Source: Paramecium pentaurelia
Taxonomy: Eukaryota; Ciliophora; Oligohymenophorea; Peniculida; Parameciidae
Assembly: GCA_905183005.1 (NCBI GenBank)
Contig: CAJJDO010000094.1
Span: 141,364 to 205,363, forward strand
DNA length: 64,000 nucleotides
Reading direction: 5' to 3'
This document shows positions 35,925 to 48,431 of this stretch, one piece after another (position 1 is the first letter of the stretch; every line of letters begins with the position of its first letter). The notes under the pieces are model-generated. The model made no database searches, was not told the DNA's origin, and worked only from the letters and a program-made list of their open reading frames with translations. The translations under genes were made by a program, and so were the position numbers.

Positions 35925-37389
35925 TCAATGTAAATAATCAACATTTTTTAGATATTTCATATAACTGCCAACATCAAAATTTGAAGATGTTTGATTTATT
36001 GAAGGATTTGTATTTGTATTAAAAGGAATCTTTTATGCAGATCTAGGTTTTTCCATTTTAGTCTTCTAATTTAATCGTATAGGAATTTATGCTGTTGTTT
36101 AAGAGAAACCTTATAGAGAATTTTAAGTAATTTCTTATCTTAAATTAGATAATGTTTTATGCATCATATTCAATTGAGTCTTTTCTTATTCAATTTAAAT
36201 TTTATTTTATTAATTCATAGTTAATTGTTAATTTAATTCAATCTTCTACTTTTGAATTTATTCTTATTCTTATTAATATAATTATTTAAACTCTTAAACA
36301 TTTGAGATTTCTTATTAATAAATTTTCTCTTTTTCATTAATTTCCTTCAATTTATCTAATAATAATTATCTCTCATTTTCAACCAAATTCAATTTTCTTG
36401 TATATTCAGCATGTAAACTATTAACTTAATTATTTTTCATATCTAAATCTCTTTATTAATTTATTAGTTGCATTTCTTTAGCACCTATCTTTTGTTATTA
36501 TTTTTCAATATCTGCATATCTTTATTATATAATTTCATTATTCTTTTATGTAAATTCAGTATATTCTATTTTTTATTATTCAAAAATCTATCTATCTACC
36601 TCTAATTATCTTAATTTATTTTAAGCCTAAGAATTTAATTCATGTTTTTAAATATCAAATTCATTTCTATATTAATAATATTAATATAATTACTTTTATC
36701 TTTATAATAATAAATTCTCTTATTCTAATCTTTTTTTTGTTTCCAATTCCAAATTTCTTAATGATTCTTTAATATCCTATAATAATTATTTTTCACTCTA
36801 TAAGGATTTCTTTTCACCATCAATTGATGCTTAAAACAATTATTCTCTTCTACTTAAATCATCTTATAAATTTTGTAATCTTCTTTTTTCATTTTCTAAA
36901 TATGTTTTTTCTTTTTCTAATTAAGATTCCTTTTCTTAAATTTCATTTTTTTTAATTTCTAATTATTTAATTTTATCTTAAGTTTATTATTCATGTTTTT
37001 AATATAATTAGTTCTTTAATAATTCTAATTCTTTTGCACTAACATTTATTTTTTCTGCCAAATTGTCTAGTTACTTTTATTCTCCTAATTATTATTTTAT
37101 TAGTTCATTCTAAAATTATATAGAATATTAATTTTTACTTCTAATTTAGCTGTATCAATAATTCTTTATTTCTCTCTTTCAAATTCTGATTTAAGTTATT
37201 CCTTTTCTTTTATAAATACTTTTTCAATATCTAATTTATCCTAAAGTAATCTTGTTCTCTCTCTCTTTTCAATATCTAATTCATCTTATAATTTATTCTT
37301 TTCATTTTTAATTTATTAAATCTCTTGATTTAATTTTTCTCTATCTTGTTTTAATAATTATATTTCATCTTATAATTTTTATAAATTTA

Positions 37390-37423
<34 letters not shown>

Positions 37424-37971
37424 ATTGAATGCTATATCTGGTTATTTATTTTATTTATTTGAATAATCTGATTGAATTGATTATTTTTCAATTTCAGATT
37501 ATTGATTATAATTAAAAATTGGGTCTTAACTTAAATCCATTCCACTTTTTTAAGGTTATCCTTTATTTTATGAAAGTATTCTCATCTTGCCTCTTCTACT
37601 CTAAGTCTATATAAGATCATTATTATTATTATTTTAATCTTCAATTGTTTGGATTGGCTATTCATTTTTGACTACATTTGGTTTTGGCAATTAAAATAAA
37701 TCTGCCATTTTCTGTTTTTTTGATTCATCTATAATAGCTGTTTAAGGTCTTTATACAAAAGCATAGGACTATTATTTATCAATTGGAGAATCTGAAGATT
37801 TTAAAATACTATCAAATTCATATGGATCATTTGAAATTTTTTTTGTTTCAATTTTCCTTCATTAAATAATTCTATTTACGGTGGATCTACAAATGATCTT
37901 CTACTTCTATCTCTTTAATTTGAGGGCTTATAGTCCAGATCTATCTCATCTAATAATTCATCGATATCCAT
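35925..37971 (-). CDS. long coiled-coil protein with polyAsn segment
   Basis: About 665 aa. Starts MDIDELLDEIDLDYKPSN; a 23-nt intron after PP restores the frame into KIETKKISNDPYEFD. Residues ~30-190 are low-complexity and polar with QRPQTAIIDESKKQKM and a run of ten Asn (AAT units, 37391-37420). From there to about residue 600 an almost continuous coiled coil (LQDELDIEKRERTRLLQDK, KELELLKNQLY, RKLNLVENERQLLLDKLKEI). C-terminus IPIRLNQKTKMEKPRSAQK then SSNFDVGSYMKYLKN. This architecture suits a basal body, ciliary or nuclear scaffold protein. One further small intron unresolved. Confidence 0.65.
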
Positions 37972-37992
37972 ATAAATAATAATTAAAAATAT

Positions 37993-39176
37993 TCAGTTTT
38001 ATTTTAATTGGGTTCTAATTTTATTTGATTGTTCTAATATCATGTTATATTTCTCATTCATTCTTTATAATCGTTCTAATTTTAATATAATTTCTTACAA
38101 TTTAAATCATACTTTTAATCTTTTTGTAATGCATCTGTCTTAACAATTCTCTCCTCTTGTGATTAAGATCGAGTAGGTACTTTTATTGAATTAGCAACTT
38201 AATTTTATTTAGGTGAAGTTAGAGGAGTAAATTTTGAACTTTAGGAAGTATTCAATTTTCTGTTTGTATTGCTACTAATTTAAGGTTTAAAAGTGCATTA
38301 TTCCATCTCCTTACGTTACTTCTCTTTATCTGCAACCTTTTTCATCTATTATCTTTTTTCATATGTAGATTTTAGATCATCTTTTAAACAAGGAGTTTAT
38401 TTTATTTATTAAACTCTTGGAGAAATATTGATTGATTATACAAGTGATTATTACTTTTTTTCTTTCTCTTTTACTATTTCCTTATCTAATTAAGCAATTT
38501 CATTTAACAATTATTATTTTTTACTTTATAATTATTAATGAAAAGTTTGTTATAGAACATTTGAACTATTTATTTAAGATTATTTGATATTATTATTTGA
38601 ATTATTATTTTCAATAATTTTACTTACTTTTGGATGAGGTTTAGGTACAGTTTGTATTGGTTAATCAATTGATTTTCTTCTAAATGTTTAAGATGTTCTT
38701 GAAACATCTATTTATTAAGATTAAGCTGTTGAATAATCTAATTGTTATTTCTTTAAAACACTTTTCAAAGTAGATGATTTATTTGGATCAATTCTCTTTT
38801 TTGGTTTAAATTTTCCACTATTTTTAGTTCTGTTTATTTATTCTTTAATTATTTTTTATCTTTCACAATATGCTTTCTCTGCTTCATCTGGAGGCATTTA
38901 ACTATAAGTGTAAGTTTTATGTGTTTTCTCCTCTTCTATAATTGGAGCATTTTTTACAGTTGAGTAAGAATTTCCAACATTAAATAAAGCACTATCTGAG
39001 TAAATATTAATTATTTTGGAAGGTGATTGCTCATTTTCATCTATAGATTTGAGTGGAGAGTTACCAGCCATAAAGTTTTGTGTTTAAGAATTAGATAACT
39101 ACTTTTTTTTAAATGTCAATGCTGATCCGTTTGAAAAGGCTGAACAAGCAACTTTAATCAACGGAGAAGTTGACAT
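37993..39176 (-). CDS. hypothetical Ser/Lys/Gln-rich protein
   Basis: 386 aa with one 23-nt intron near the 3' end. Mostly disordered composition with short basic clusters (FKPKKRIDPNKSS, TFRRKSID), a coiled-coil stretch around residue 225-250 (QQLLNEIAQLDKEIVKEKEKK), and the segment KEMEQCTFKPQIS, a C-T-F-K-P-x-I motif common in ciliate cytoskeletal proteins. C-terminal helix LQRMNEKYNMILEQSNKIRTQ. No catalytic domain seen. Tandem with the coiled-coil gene below (21 bp apart) and with sortilin above. Confidence 0.6.
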
Positions 39177-39411
39177 TTGAATTAATTAATATAAATTTAT
39201 TAAAATAAAAGACTTAGTCTAATTTTTTGATTTATATTTATTAAAAAATAGAATTATACAATATTGTAAATAGATTAACCATATATATTTTATAATAAAC
39301 TTAAAATATACACAATACAATGTATTTTCCCATTTGTTTATTTTAAATATAAAAATAATAGTTAATACTTGATGTAGAATATTAATAAATACAAAAAACT
39401 AAATTTACATT

Positions 39412-41708
39412 TCAAGGTTCACCAAATAATCTTTATTTTTCCTATGATTTAACAGGATAATAATATGCTGGCTATCTTTTTTTCGTTTAATATTTCACAT
39501 CAAAATACTTTTTTTTTATAATATATGTAATTATTAAGCAAATGACTCCAAAAATTAAATATGTGTATTTAATGCCACCATCAACCTTTTTTTCAATATT
39601 TTTATTAGGATTAATGATTTGAGTTTTTACAGGTTCTGTATAATTTGGTATATCACTTACTCTACCTTATTTAATATTAATATTATCTTTTTGAGTTACT
39701 TAATCTTCTTCAGTACATTTTGTTTCGATTGGTCCCAAATAAACACTAAATTCTTAATATTTATAAATACCCATCTTAACATTCATCTCCAGATATCTTT
39801 CTATATCCTTAACTTTTTAAATATGTTCCCTTACATGCTTTTGGTTTAATTTCTTTCATAGGTACACAATTTGAATAGATGTCTCTTTTATACCCTACAT
39901 CACATTCCCAATCTGCTTTAGTACATGGACAATTTTCAGTTTAAACTGGTAAATTAGGCTACTTATTATAACATTAAGAGCTTCTCTTTCTTCTAATATA
40001 TTTCTCTTTTTATCCAAATAAACATTTATCTCCTGCATAATTTGAAGGATACCAAAATTCATAATCTGAATCTTATTCACCTGCTCTATCAAATCCTTAG
40101 CATTCTCTAACCATAATTTAATTTATATCTAAAGATACAACAACTCCTTTAAGAGCACTTGATGTAAAATCATCTTGTTTTGCAACTCCAAGAGTTTTAC
40201 TATCTTATATTCCATGAAATAGGAATTTACCATTCTTATATACTACATTTGTTATATCAAAAGTAACATTCATTTTAATTTTTTAGAATGTCATACCTTC
40301 ATCCCAAGAGTATAATATTTCATTTGCTTATTCTTCATCACTCACAAATACAATGACTCCTGTATTTTCAGCAATATCATAAATATGCATTCCATCTAAT
40401 ATTTCAAACCAAGTATGACCTCCATCTCTTGAAAGATATGTTTTATATTCATTTCCCAAATAAATACCTGTATTACCTGTACCTATGGCAATATAAGAAT
40501 GACTTATTATTCTATTACGAGGAGCTTCACTTCTTCCAAGAAGATGTAATGAACAATCTCCATTACATTATATTGGTTAACCTTTATAATCATATTTAGG
40601 GGCTTTTAAAGCATGCCATTCACCTCCTTATTCAAATGTAATTCTTGTTTATTTATAGTTCTCTAATCTTTTAATTCCATCAGTGTTCTTAGTAGATCTT
40701 CTCATTTTAAATTTCTCAAATTCAACATTATCATAAATATTAGCAATATATGTTCCTCTTATAATAGGTTCAAAATCACAATTTCCAGTATCCAAACTTC
40801 TTACATTATTTATTAACGATAATGTATATTTTGTACCAGTACTGTCACTTTGATATATATTCATTATTTTAGGCATATCTTCAAGATGAGAAATTGAAAT
40901 GAATATAGATCCATTAACAGTATCAAGTACAGTAAAAGTATATTTTTAATGATCCTCTATAGGTAAAACCAATTCCACAGGATTGAGAGTACCTTATTTA
41001 ATTACTTCTAAATCATAACCCTTGCTAAAACTATCAGCATCTATCAAAATAAAGAGATATTCTTTTGTCTGATAGAAACCGTAAGAATTATTTCTAAGTA
41101 ATTTAAATGTGTTAAAGTAATCATCACTGTAACTTACTTATTAATGACCTTAATCATTGATATAAGATGCAACAATTCTAGAATCAGGAATTTCTGGTAA
41201 TTCTATTAATTTATCCCATATAGCATCTCTGGTTCTATTAAGTACCATCCTCCAATTTGCTCCATAATCATTACTTACATAAATCTATTTCTTATATTTA
41301 TCTTTGCATAAGGTTGTTGATGAATTACATCTAAAATCTTTAAAAGCCATTAGACTATGTGCTTCTAAGGAATTTAGTTTGAAATCATGTAATGTTTTAT
41401 CATGTTTAAATTTAGTATAGGTTTTTCCACAATTTTAAGAAACATAAGATGTATCAAAATCTCCAATAAAATAAAGTACTTAAGAATCTGCTTCAGATTA
41501 TAAGATTTCTCTTATAGTAAACTAAACAAAATATATTAGATTGAATTACATTGCTTATAAATTTAGGCATTTCAGATGTAAAATTTTTATAGAGCATACC
41601 CTTTGCTGTAAGTATGAAGGTTTCTGATTTGCACCATATGACTTACTCAAGTGGAGAATCTAAAATTTTCTGTGATAACACCACTTGTAGCAATAATAAT
41701 GTTAACAT
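39412..41708 (-). CDS. sortilin/VPS10-type sorting receptor
   Basis: About 745 aa type I membrane protein. Signal peptide MLTLLLLQVVLSQ. The VPS10 ten-bladed propeller has Asp-box style repeats: VSNDYGANWRMVLNRT, YSDDYFNTFKLL, LSRDGGHTWFEILDG, YSWDEGMTFQKIKM. The 10CC Cys-rich module follows: ECQGFDRAGEQDSDYEFWYPS, NCPCTKADWECDVGYKR, CVPMKEIKP. A transmembrane helix (YTYLIFGVICLIITYII) precedes a short basic cytosolic tail with AYYYPVKS. Receptors of this type carry lysosomal or secretory-granule cargo from the Golgi; in ciliates VPS10 receptors are known to serve dense-core granule (trichocyst/mucocyst) biogenesis. Divergent from PGK by 58 bp. Confidence 0.9.
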
Positions 41709-41766
41709 AATTAATTTATAAACTTAAGAGTCAAATATCTTATATAGATAAATATATTAAACTTAA

Positions 41767-43084
41767 ATGTTGAGTTCTAAGGCTGGTGTTGATCATGTGT
41801 TACGTTAATTTGCTAATAAGAGAGTATTAATAAGAGTAGATTTCAATGTGCCTATTAAAGAAGGCAAAGTGAAGAATGCTACTAGAATATAAGGAGCTAT
41901 TCCAACAATTAAAAAGATATTAGAATAGAATCCAAAGAATATAACATTAATGTCACACATGGGAAGACCAGATGGAAAGAGGTAATAAATAATAATATTA
42001 ATATATATTAGAGTTGATAAAGATTCTCTTAAAATAGTTGTTCCTAAGTTAGAAGAATTATTAGGCACTAAAGTTAACTTTGTTAATGATTGTGTAGGTT
42101 CAGAAGCAGCTGAAGCTACAAATGCTGGAAATGGATAAATTAATTTATTAGAAAATCTTAGATTCCATATATAAGAAGAAGGAAAAGGTGTTGATGCAAA
42201 TGGAGCAAAGATTAAAGCAGATAAAGAAAGTGTTAAGAAATTCAGAAAAGAATTATCTTCTTTAGGAGATATTTATGTTAATGATGCATTTGGTACTGCA
42301 CATAGAGCTCATTCATCTATGGTTGGAATAGATCATAAAATTAGAGTTGCTGGTTATTTAATGAAGAAAGAACTTGATTATTTTGCTAAAGCCTTAGAAA
42401 CACCTTAAAGACCATTCCTTGTTATTTTAGGAGGTGCTAAAGTTGCTGATAAAATCCAGTTAATTAAATCTATGCTTGATAAAGTAGATGAAATGATTAT
42501 TGGTGGAGGTATGGCATTTACATTCCTTAAAAAAATTCATAATGTTCCAATTGGAAAATCACTCTTTGATGAAGAAGGATATAAAATTGTTGATGAAATT
42601 CTTACTAAAGCTAAAGAAAAGAATGTGAAAATTCATTTACCAGTAGATTTCATTTGTGGTACAGGATTAGATGCATCTAGTCCTGTTTCATTACATGATC
42701 TTAAATCAGGAATACCAGATGGATGGTTAGGTTTAGATGCAGGATAATTAACATAAAGAGAAAATGCTGAAGCTATTGGAAGAGCTAAAACAAGTTTATA
42801 TTTTTTAGATTTTAATTTTAGTTGTATGGAATGGACCTTAAGGAGCATTTGAAATTGAATAATTCAAGAATGGTTCTGTGAGTATGTTGAATGCTTTGGT
42901 TAAATAGACTTCAAATGGTGCTACAACTATTGTTGGAGGTGGTGATACTGTTAATCTTGTTGGAGCTAATAAGGCTAATGATAAACTAAGTCATGTTTCA
43001 ACTGGTGGAGGTGCTTCATTAGAATTATTGGAAGGAAAGATATTACCAGGTGTTGAATATCTTACCAATATTAAAGATTTATGA
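41767..43084 (+). CDS. PGK: phosphoglycerate kinase
   Basis: 419 aa after introns of 30 and 28 nt, normal length. Glycolytic enzyme making ATP from 1,3-bisphosphoglycerate. Motifs: KRVLIRVDFNVPIKEG (PGK signature), LMSHMGRPDGKR, LLENLRFH, DIYVNDAFGTAHRAHSS, PFLVILGGAKVADKI, MIIGGGMAFTFLK, VWNGPQGAFE, TIVGGGDTVNL, HVSTGGGASLELLEGKILPGVE. All substrate-loop motifs are intact. No targeting sequence, so cytosolic. In-frame TAA within conserved GPQGAFE confirms the Gln reassignment. Followed 47 bp later by the LAMTOR5-like gene on the same strand. Confidence 0.97.
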
Positions 43085-43131
43085 TAGATATATGATTCAT
43101 ATAATACAATTTAATATCATTAATTATTTAA

Positions 43132-43386
43132 ATGGATAAGCAATTACAATAACAAATCGATCTCATTATGTAAGATAATGTTTAAGGAGCATTGATTGTT
43201 GATTAATTTGGATTCCCTTTAGCTAATAAATCATTGAATCCTCAATTAAGCCAATATGTTAAAAATATAGCAGATTGTGCAACAGCTTTAAAAGACTAAA
43301 TACCTATTATAGCCATAGAGACTGGTGAATCTAAAACATATATAATCAAACCAGGATCTAAATTTAGTCTATGCTTGCTAGCTTGA
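43132..43386 (+). CDS. LAMTOR5/HBXIP-like Ragulator subunit
   Basis: Intronless, 84 aa, a roadblock/LC7-like fold. MDKQLQQQIDLIMQDNVQGA, then LIVDQFGFPLANKSLNP (corresponds to the 'GVLCTDSQGLNLG' strand-turn of LAMTOR5), NIADCATALKDQIPIIAIE, and a final SKTYIIKPGSKFSLCLLA strand. Length, order of elements and the closing IxKxxxxxLxV..A pattern fit LAMTOR5. LAMTOR5 is part of the pentameric Ragulator that tethers Rag GTPases and TORC1 to lysosomes. Other roadblock proteins are alternatives, so confidence is moderate. Confidence 0.65.
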
Positions 43387-43408
43387 ATAATATATATATA
43401 TAATATAA

Positions 43409-44937
43409 ATGGCATTTATTTATCGTTCTCGTAATCAAAGTTAAATTTTGGATTCTTCACCAGGTCCAGGCTCTTATGAATTAGACAGGAAGTGGGAGAG
43501 AATGAGCACTCAAGTACCATCTTTGCCTTTGGTTGAAATCCCAAGAAAATTAAGTCCTGGACCAGGTGCATATGATCATAAAGGTTCATCTCAAAATAGC
43601 CAAGTTGCTAGTGCAATCTTCAAAAATGAAGAAGAAAGGTTTAAAGATGAGAAATATGGGTTAGTTGGGTAATAATATTATCTATTATTATAGTCCAGGA
43701 TATTATGATATTACTATGTTATAAAAACATAAACATCCTCATTCTCATCGTCCAAAAATCATAGAATAATTAATGTATGCAGGAACCTATTAAACAGCAA
43801 ATTCAATACCTTATGAAAGTATTTTTACACATAAATTAAGAGAGATAATAAGCCAACGTTGGACCTGGGTATTATGATACACAGCTTTCTCAACTTAATA
43901 AACATGCCAGTTTAGTAAGTAATTGGTCAAGGAGATCCTCTAAACATGAAGAAGTAGAGAATCCTATAGGTCCTGGACATTATGATGTTGATAGATTTTA
44001 TAGGTATAGAGATAGAAAAGTTGGATAATAAATTAAACTTTCTACATCATAAGAACCTAAATTTTATGTTAAAAAAGGATTAGATAATAAAATCTATTAT
44101 AGTTTCTAAAAGTCATCTACACCTGATTCTGATTCCTCATAATATGAATATTTAGATGATTCTACTCCAGGTCCAGGTTATTATTAAACTTAATCAACTG
44201 CTATTTCTACAGGTGCTAAACTATTAACAAAAGCACCAAGATTTGCTCTTAAAAATTAAAATATTCCTGGACCTGGTTAATATAATCCAGCTTTAATTTC
44301 TATTAGTTAATAAGTAGAATTTCCAAAGGCAGAAAGATTTAAATAGAATTCTAATTCAATTTCACCTAGTCCAGTAACCTATTCACCTAAAACTTCAATG
44401 AAAGATAAGATAGTCTAAAAGTTGATTCAAAGTCCTAATTAAGAGGTTGGTAGTAGATTACCAAGATTTTCTAAAAAAAAATAAAAGAATACTCCTGGAC
44501 CTGGATATTATTATAATGAAACTAGCAATATAGAAAAAAAAGATGTCTCATCAAGTCCATTTAAAAGTAAAGTTAAAAGAACATCATTGAAAACTAATGA
44601 AGATGTACCACCTCCAGGATTTTATGATACATCACTTGGATCCATTTAAGAGAAATTGAAAAGTTAAATTGAATACAACATTGAATAATTAATAGACAAA
44701 CCACCATTTGGAATAGGAGAAGAAAGATGGAAATAAGCAATTATAGAAGAATCTGAAGATGAAAGGATAGAGAGAACATCTAATTATAAGAAACCAATTT
44801 CTAAAGATCCACCAGCATTTGGTTTAGGATAATAAAGATTTCAACATCAGAATAATGAAAATCCAGATCCTTTATCATACAATATTCAACTTTAATGGGT
44901 TAAAAAGAGCTTTAATTTTTAGTAAATTAAAAAATGA
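43409..44937 (+). CDS. SHIPPO/STPGR (Pro-Gly-Pro repeat) ciliary protein
   Basis: 493 aa with two introns (25 and 22 nt). At least eight PGPGxY-type repeats: SSPGPGSYELDRKW, LSPGPGAYDHKGSS, PGYYDITM, VGPGYYDTQL, IGPGHYDVDRF, STPGPGYYQTQS, IPGPGQYNPAL, NTPGPGYYYNE, PPPGFYDTSL. This is the sperm-tail PG-rich (STPGR) family, including ODF3/CIMAP proteins that line the lumen or surface of axonemal microtubules. C-terminal DPPAFGLGQQRFQ and PPFGIGEERW are also family-like variants. A ciliary structural role is well supported by the family and by the organism. Confidence 0.88.
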
Positions 44938-45093
44938 ACTTTATTTACTTAATTTTGTATTCAATTTTTGGTTATGATTAAACTTTTCTATATTAATAAT
45001 AAATAATATAATTCATTAGATTAATTAAATTAAAGAAATTGAAAACTAAATAAGTATTAATTTATTTCTTTATTAAAATAACAAACTTATACA

Positions 45094-45966
45094 ATGAAAA
45101 TATAATTAGATATTTCTATCCTAAATGAAAATAAAAACCAATAAAAATCTAAACTTAATCAATTATTCATTGAATTCCAATAGATCCATTAATAATTTTC
45201 ACTAATATCTTAGAAAAATACCAAAACATAAAATTCAACTTTATTTTTAAATTAAAATTTGATTGTACATAAAAAGAAAACTTGCAATTTATTTTCAAAA
45301 TTTACAATAGAAATTATTGTCTAATTTACTCTGTATTTAAATGTTAAATAGATTATGTAATTACGAAGAGTAAATAAATTATTTAATTTAATTATTTGTA
45401 AATCTCTGCCTATTAGGATTATCTAATACTAGCATATACTAGAGAATATTCAAAGTAATTTAATTTAAATTCCATAAATAATAAATATGATACCTGAATA
45501 AAATTTTCTAGAAGAAGATATATTTATAGATTGGGATAATGTATGGAATTTCAAAGAAATTAATAAAATTTATGGTTCTAAAGAATTAGAACCAGAAATC
45601 TATTAAGTGTTCAAATTTATGTATATTTCAATATATCCTGATTTTCCTGAAGTTATTACTCTAGAATAAATTAAAAAGATGTTATCTCGTCCATATCTCA
45701 GATATGATGTACCTGAAAGTAATAAAATACTTACTGAAAAATAAATAAATGCTTTATAAGATGTGATGTTGCTAGATACACAAAAAATTAATGATCAATA
45801 TAAATTTTCTGCATATATTTGTTTGTTATTATAAAAATATGTACAAATGACAAAATGTGATGCATTTAAAAATAAAGTTTAAAGAGATTAATTACTAAAA
45901 CGAGAAAGTCTAATAGCTGAAAGGTTAAAAATACTAAATAAACTTAATTAAAAAATAATCAAATGA
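45094..45966 (+). CDS. F-box-like hypothetical protein
   Basis: Intronless, 290 aa (uninterrupted open frame of 291 codons). Around residues 70-110 a stretch FSKFTIEIIVQFTLYLNVKQ then QIMQLRRVNKLFNLII resembles an F-box (L..I...YL....L..L..V.K.F). The rest includes EDIFIDWDNVWNFKEINKIYG, a segment of short helices and a basic C-terminal helix (KRESLIAERLKILNKLNQK). The N-terminal half sits in very AT-rich DNA and could be missed; the C-terminal half has clearly protein-like composition. If an F-box, it would link to SCF ubiquitin ligases; no substrate-binding repeat is visible. Confidence 0.55.
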
Positions 45967-46187
45967 TTATAAGTAATTAATTTTAAATATTGACTTCATT
46001 ACATATATATTACTGATAATAACATTTATTTTAGTGTTATTAATACTCTTTATTTTAAAAAATATACATTATTAGAGTATTATTTCTTAAATATCATTTT
46101 GTACTATAATATATTTATAAACTTTTTGTATATAAAGATTATAAATTATCACTTAAATTTGAATATCAATTAGTAAATATGATTAAA

Positions 46188-47510
46188 TCAAATTATTTTA
46201 TTAATTTTGGTAGCTTCTTTTATCTATTATGCAATTTCAAGAAGCTATTTTCTTATATTTGCTTTACATTTCATATCATTTTCTTATTATGCTTATCGTA
46301 TGAGTGTTTCATATCTTTCATTTAAAAACTTTAATTTTATTTCAATTTCATTTTATTATTAAGGTGATAAAGGTGATGTTAATCTTTTTTTAGCAACATT
46401 CTTTTTTTCAGGACTTTAACCTGTATTTTTCATATCCTCTAAACAATCTCTAATTACTTATTTTAATTAACTTTATCTTGTATTCTCATTTATTCTAGGA
46501 CTAAAGTATGTTGGTAAAATTTAATCCAAGTTTAATTTATTTACAGTTTTTTAATTCTTATATCCTTAATTATAATATGATTCTTCAAAATCTTACTTAA
46601 ATTATCTCTAATTTCTATCTTCCTAATCAAATTTGATACGAATTGATTAATATTTCATATTTAAATCTTTATAATCTAAGGTTAGTTATTATATTATATC
46701 CTAATATTCCAAAGTTTTCACTACTAATTCTTAAATACGCTTAGCCATCTATTCTTCTCTACATATTCTATTTGTTTAAACTTCATCAATACTTTTATAA
46801 TATACACGATCTTTTTCATCTAATTAGTATCTTAAATTATTAATTTGTTTTTCAAATTCATTCAACCTAATTTATGGATGCTATTGTTTATAATTATCAT
46901 ATTCCTTTTAAATATGCTATAATTCCTTATCTAAATAATCAATCCTACTCTCTAGATTACATATTATTGAATCTTTATATTCCAACTTTTATTTATACTC
47001 TTAAATAGTATTCAAAAGAGTTGAATTTTCTTCAAACTTTTTTAATTCTGCCTTGTGTAATAGACCCTTTTCATTATTTTTATATGCTTATAATTGTCGT
47101 TAAAGATACTCATTTGATGATTATAGCTCATGTTTATCATGTTTAAGTTCTTCATTCTTTCTTATTAGTTCTGATACACGATCTTAATAATCTTTTAAAT
47201 GCTGAAGTCTCTCTACTTGTAATTATTCTATTTATTAAGATGCCTTGTTATTCATTTCAAACTCTTATTAGATTTTAGACAATTGAAATTGCAGTCTTTC
47301 CTTTTCTCCAGATAATTCACTTATTTATTGCTTAAGATGTTCTATTATTATATCTTATGGTGATATATCAATTGATTTTCGTATGCCATCCTATTTTAAT
47401 TTATCTTGCATATTTTTCATTGCTGATGCATAAGCATTACTCATGGTTGGAGTAGTTGGAGAAGTAGAAGAAAAAGCTCTTTAAGTTATTCTTTGTTCTC
47501 TGTGATGCAT
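46188..47510 (-). CDS. long coiled-coil protein
   Basis: 440 aa, intronless. Starts MHHREQRITQRAFSSTSPTTP, then from residue ~55 nearly continuous coiled coil: IIEHLKQQISELSGEKERLQ, LQHLKDYQDRVSELIRK, IRLNEFEKQINNLRYQLDEK. A non-coiled stretch (NKLNLDQILPTYFSPRINE) near residue 330 and a final coiled segment with NERYETLIRQAQQENDM. Length and style suit a centriolar or ciliary coiled-coil protein. Function not identifiable. Confidence 0.68.
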
Positions 47511-47773
47511 GATAAATATAATTTTTATTTTTTTATGAAAAAAGTCAATTCTAAGTCTTTCGGTATTGAAGTTCATTTTTCAATAAAAGGTATTAGTAAA
47601 AGGAAAAAGCTCATTTAAGGATTTTATCAGTTTAAATCTATTTGATTTCTTCTCTAAATTTATTCAGCAACTACTCTATACTAATATAATTTAAATATTT
47701 CTTTATTTTTTAACATAAAAATTATATTAATCTATAAAAACGATAATAAACACATAAAATTCAATTAAAAAAA
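47511..47773. other. divergent spacer
   Basis: 263 bp AT-rich region between two divergent open frames; no recognisable element. Confidence 0.4.
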
Positions 47774-48370
47774 ATGATTGTTGAATTACACTTTTAATGT
47801 CCTTAGTTGTATATAATATACTTCAATACTAAAATAGCAATTATCAATATACATCAATATAATTTAACAATTCCTCTTCTTAAATACTAATAGGATTATT
47901 ACCATTAATGTTAATAAATAAATTTTGTTATTAATTACTTTTTATAATTTAAATATTAATCTAATTGTCATTTTAATTCTTTCAAATTGCTAAGATAAAT
48001 TAAATAATTGTAACATTATTATAATGATTCAAAAAGATTTTTTTAAATATCACATCTCCAATTTTAAGGAAAACGATTACCTACTGATAATATTTATTTT
48101 AATTATATCTAAGAATATAAATTAATCTAATAATTGATTGAGTATTTTCCAAAATTATAAAATCAAATTTAATTAATAATTCTGATTGAATATTAAAATA
48201 TATAGATAATCTACTAATTTATTTATGATCATCTTTTATAAGAATACTTATAATATTATCCACTTATAATATTATTAAAAAATTAAAAAATAATTAAAAT
48301 ATCTTTCATCTAATTAATACTAAATTCTTTAAGTATTTTAATATTATTATTTGTTAGAAGTCTTCTTTGA
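47774..48370 (+). CDS. hypothetical 198-aa ORF
   Basis: An uninterrupted frame of 199 codons, MIVELHFQCPQLYIIYFNTK at the start. Middle part reads NSFKLLRQIKQLQHYYND and LQFQGKRLPTDNIYFN, C-terminus is Leu/Ile-rich (IIKISFIQLILNSLSILI). By chance a TGA would be expected roughly every 60 codons at this base composition, so 199 is suggestive but not decisive. Position (divergent from the coiled-coil gene, convergent with the Aurora-like kinase) fits the compact gene spacing. The opposite strand also has shorter protein-like stretches. Composition is unusual (very few Glu/Asp), so it may be a decayed gene. Confidence 0.35.
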
Positions 48371-48431
48371 ATTATTTCAAATAATTCTAGAATACAATAT
48401 AAATAATGATAATATTATTAAAGTATGATAT

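Noticed and set aside
40649..40876. Separate minus-strand ORF beginning MPKIMNIYQSDS
   Set aside because: It is an internal, in-frame fragment of the VPS10 receptor, not an independent gene.
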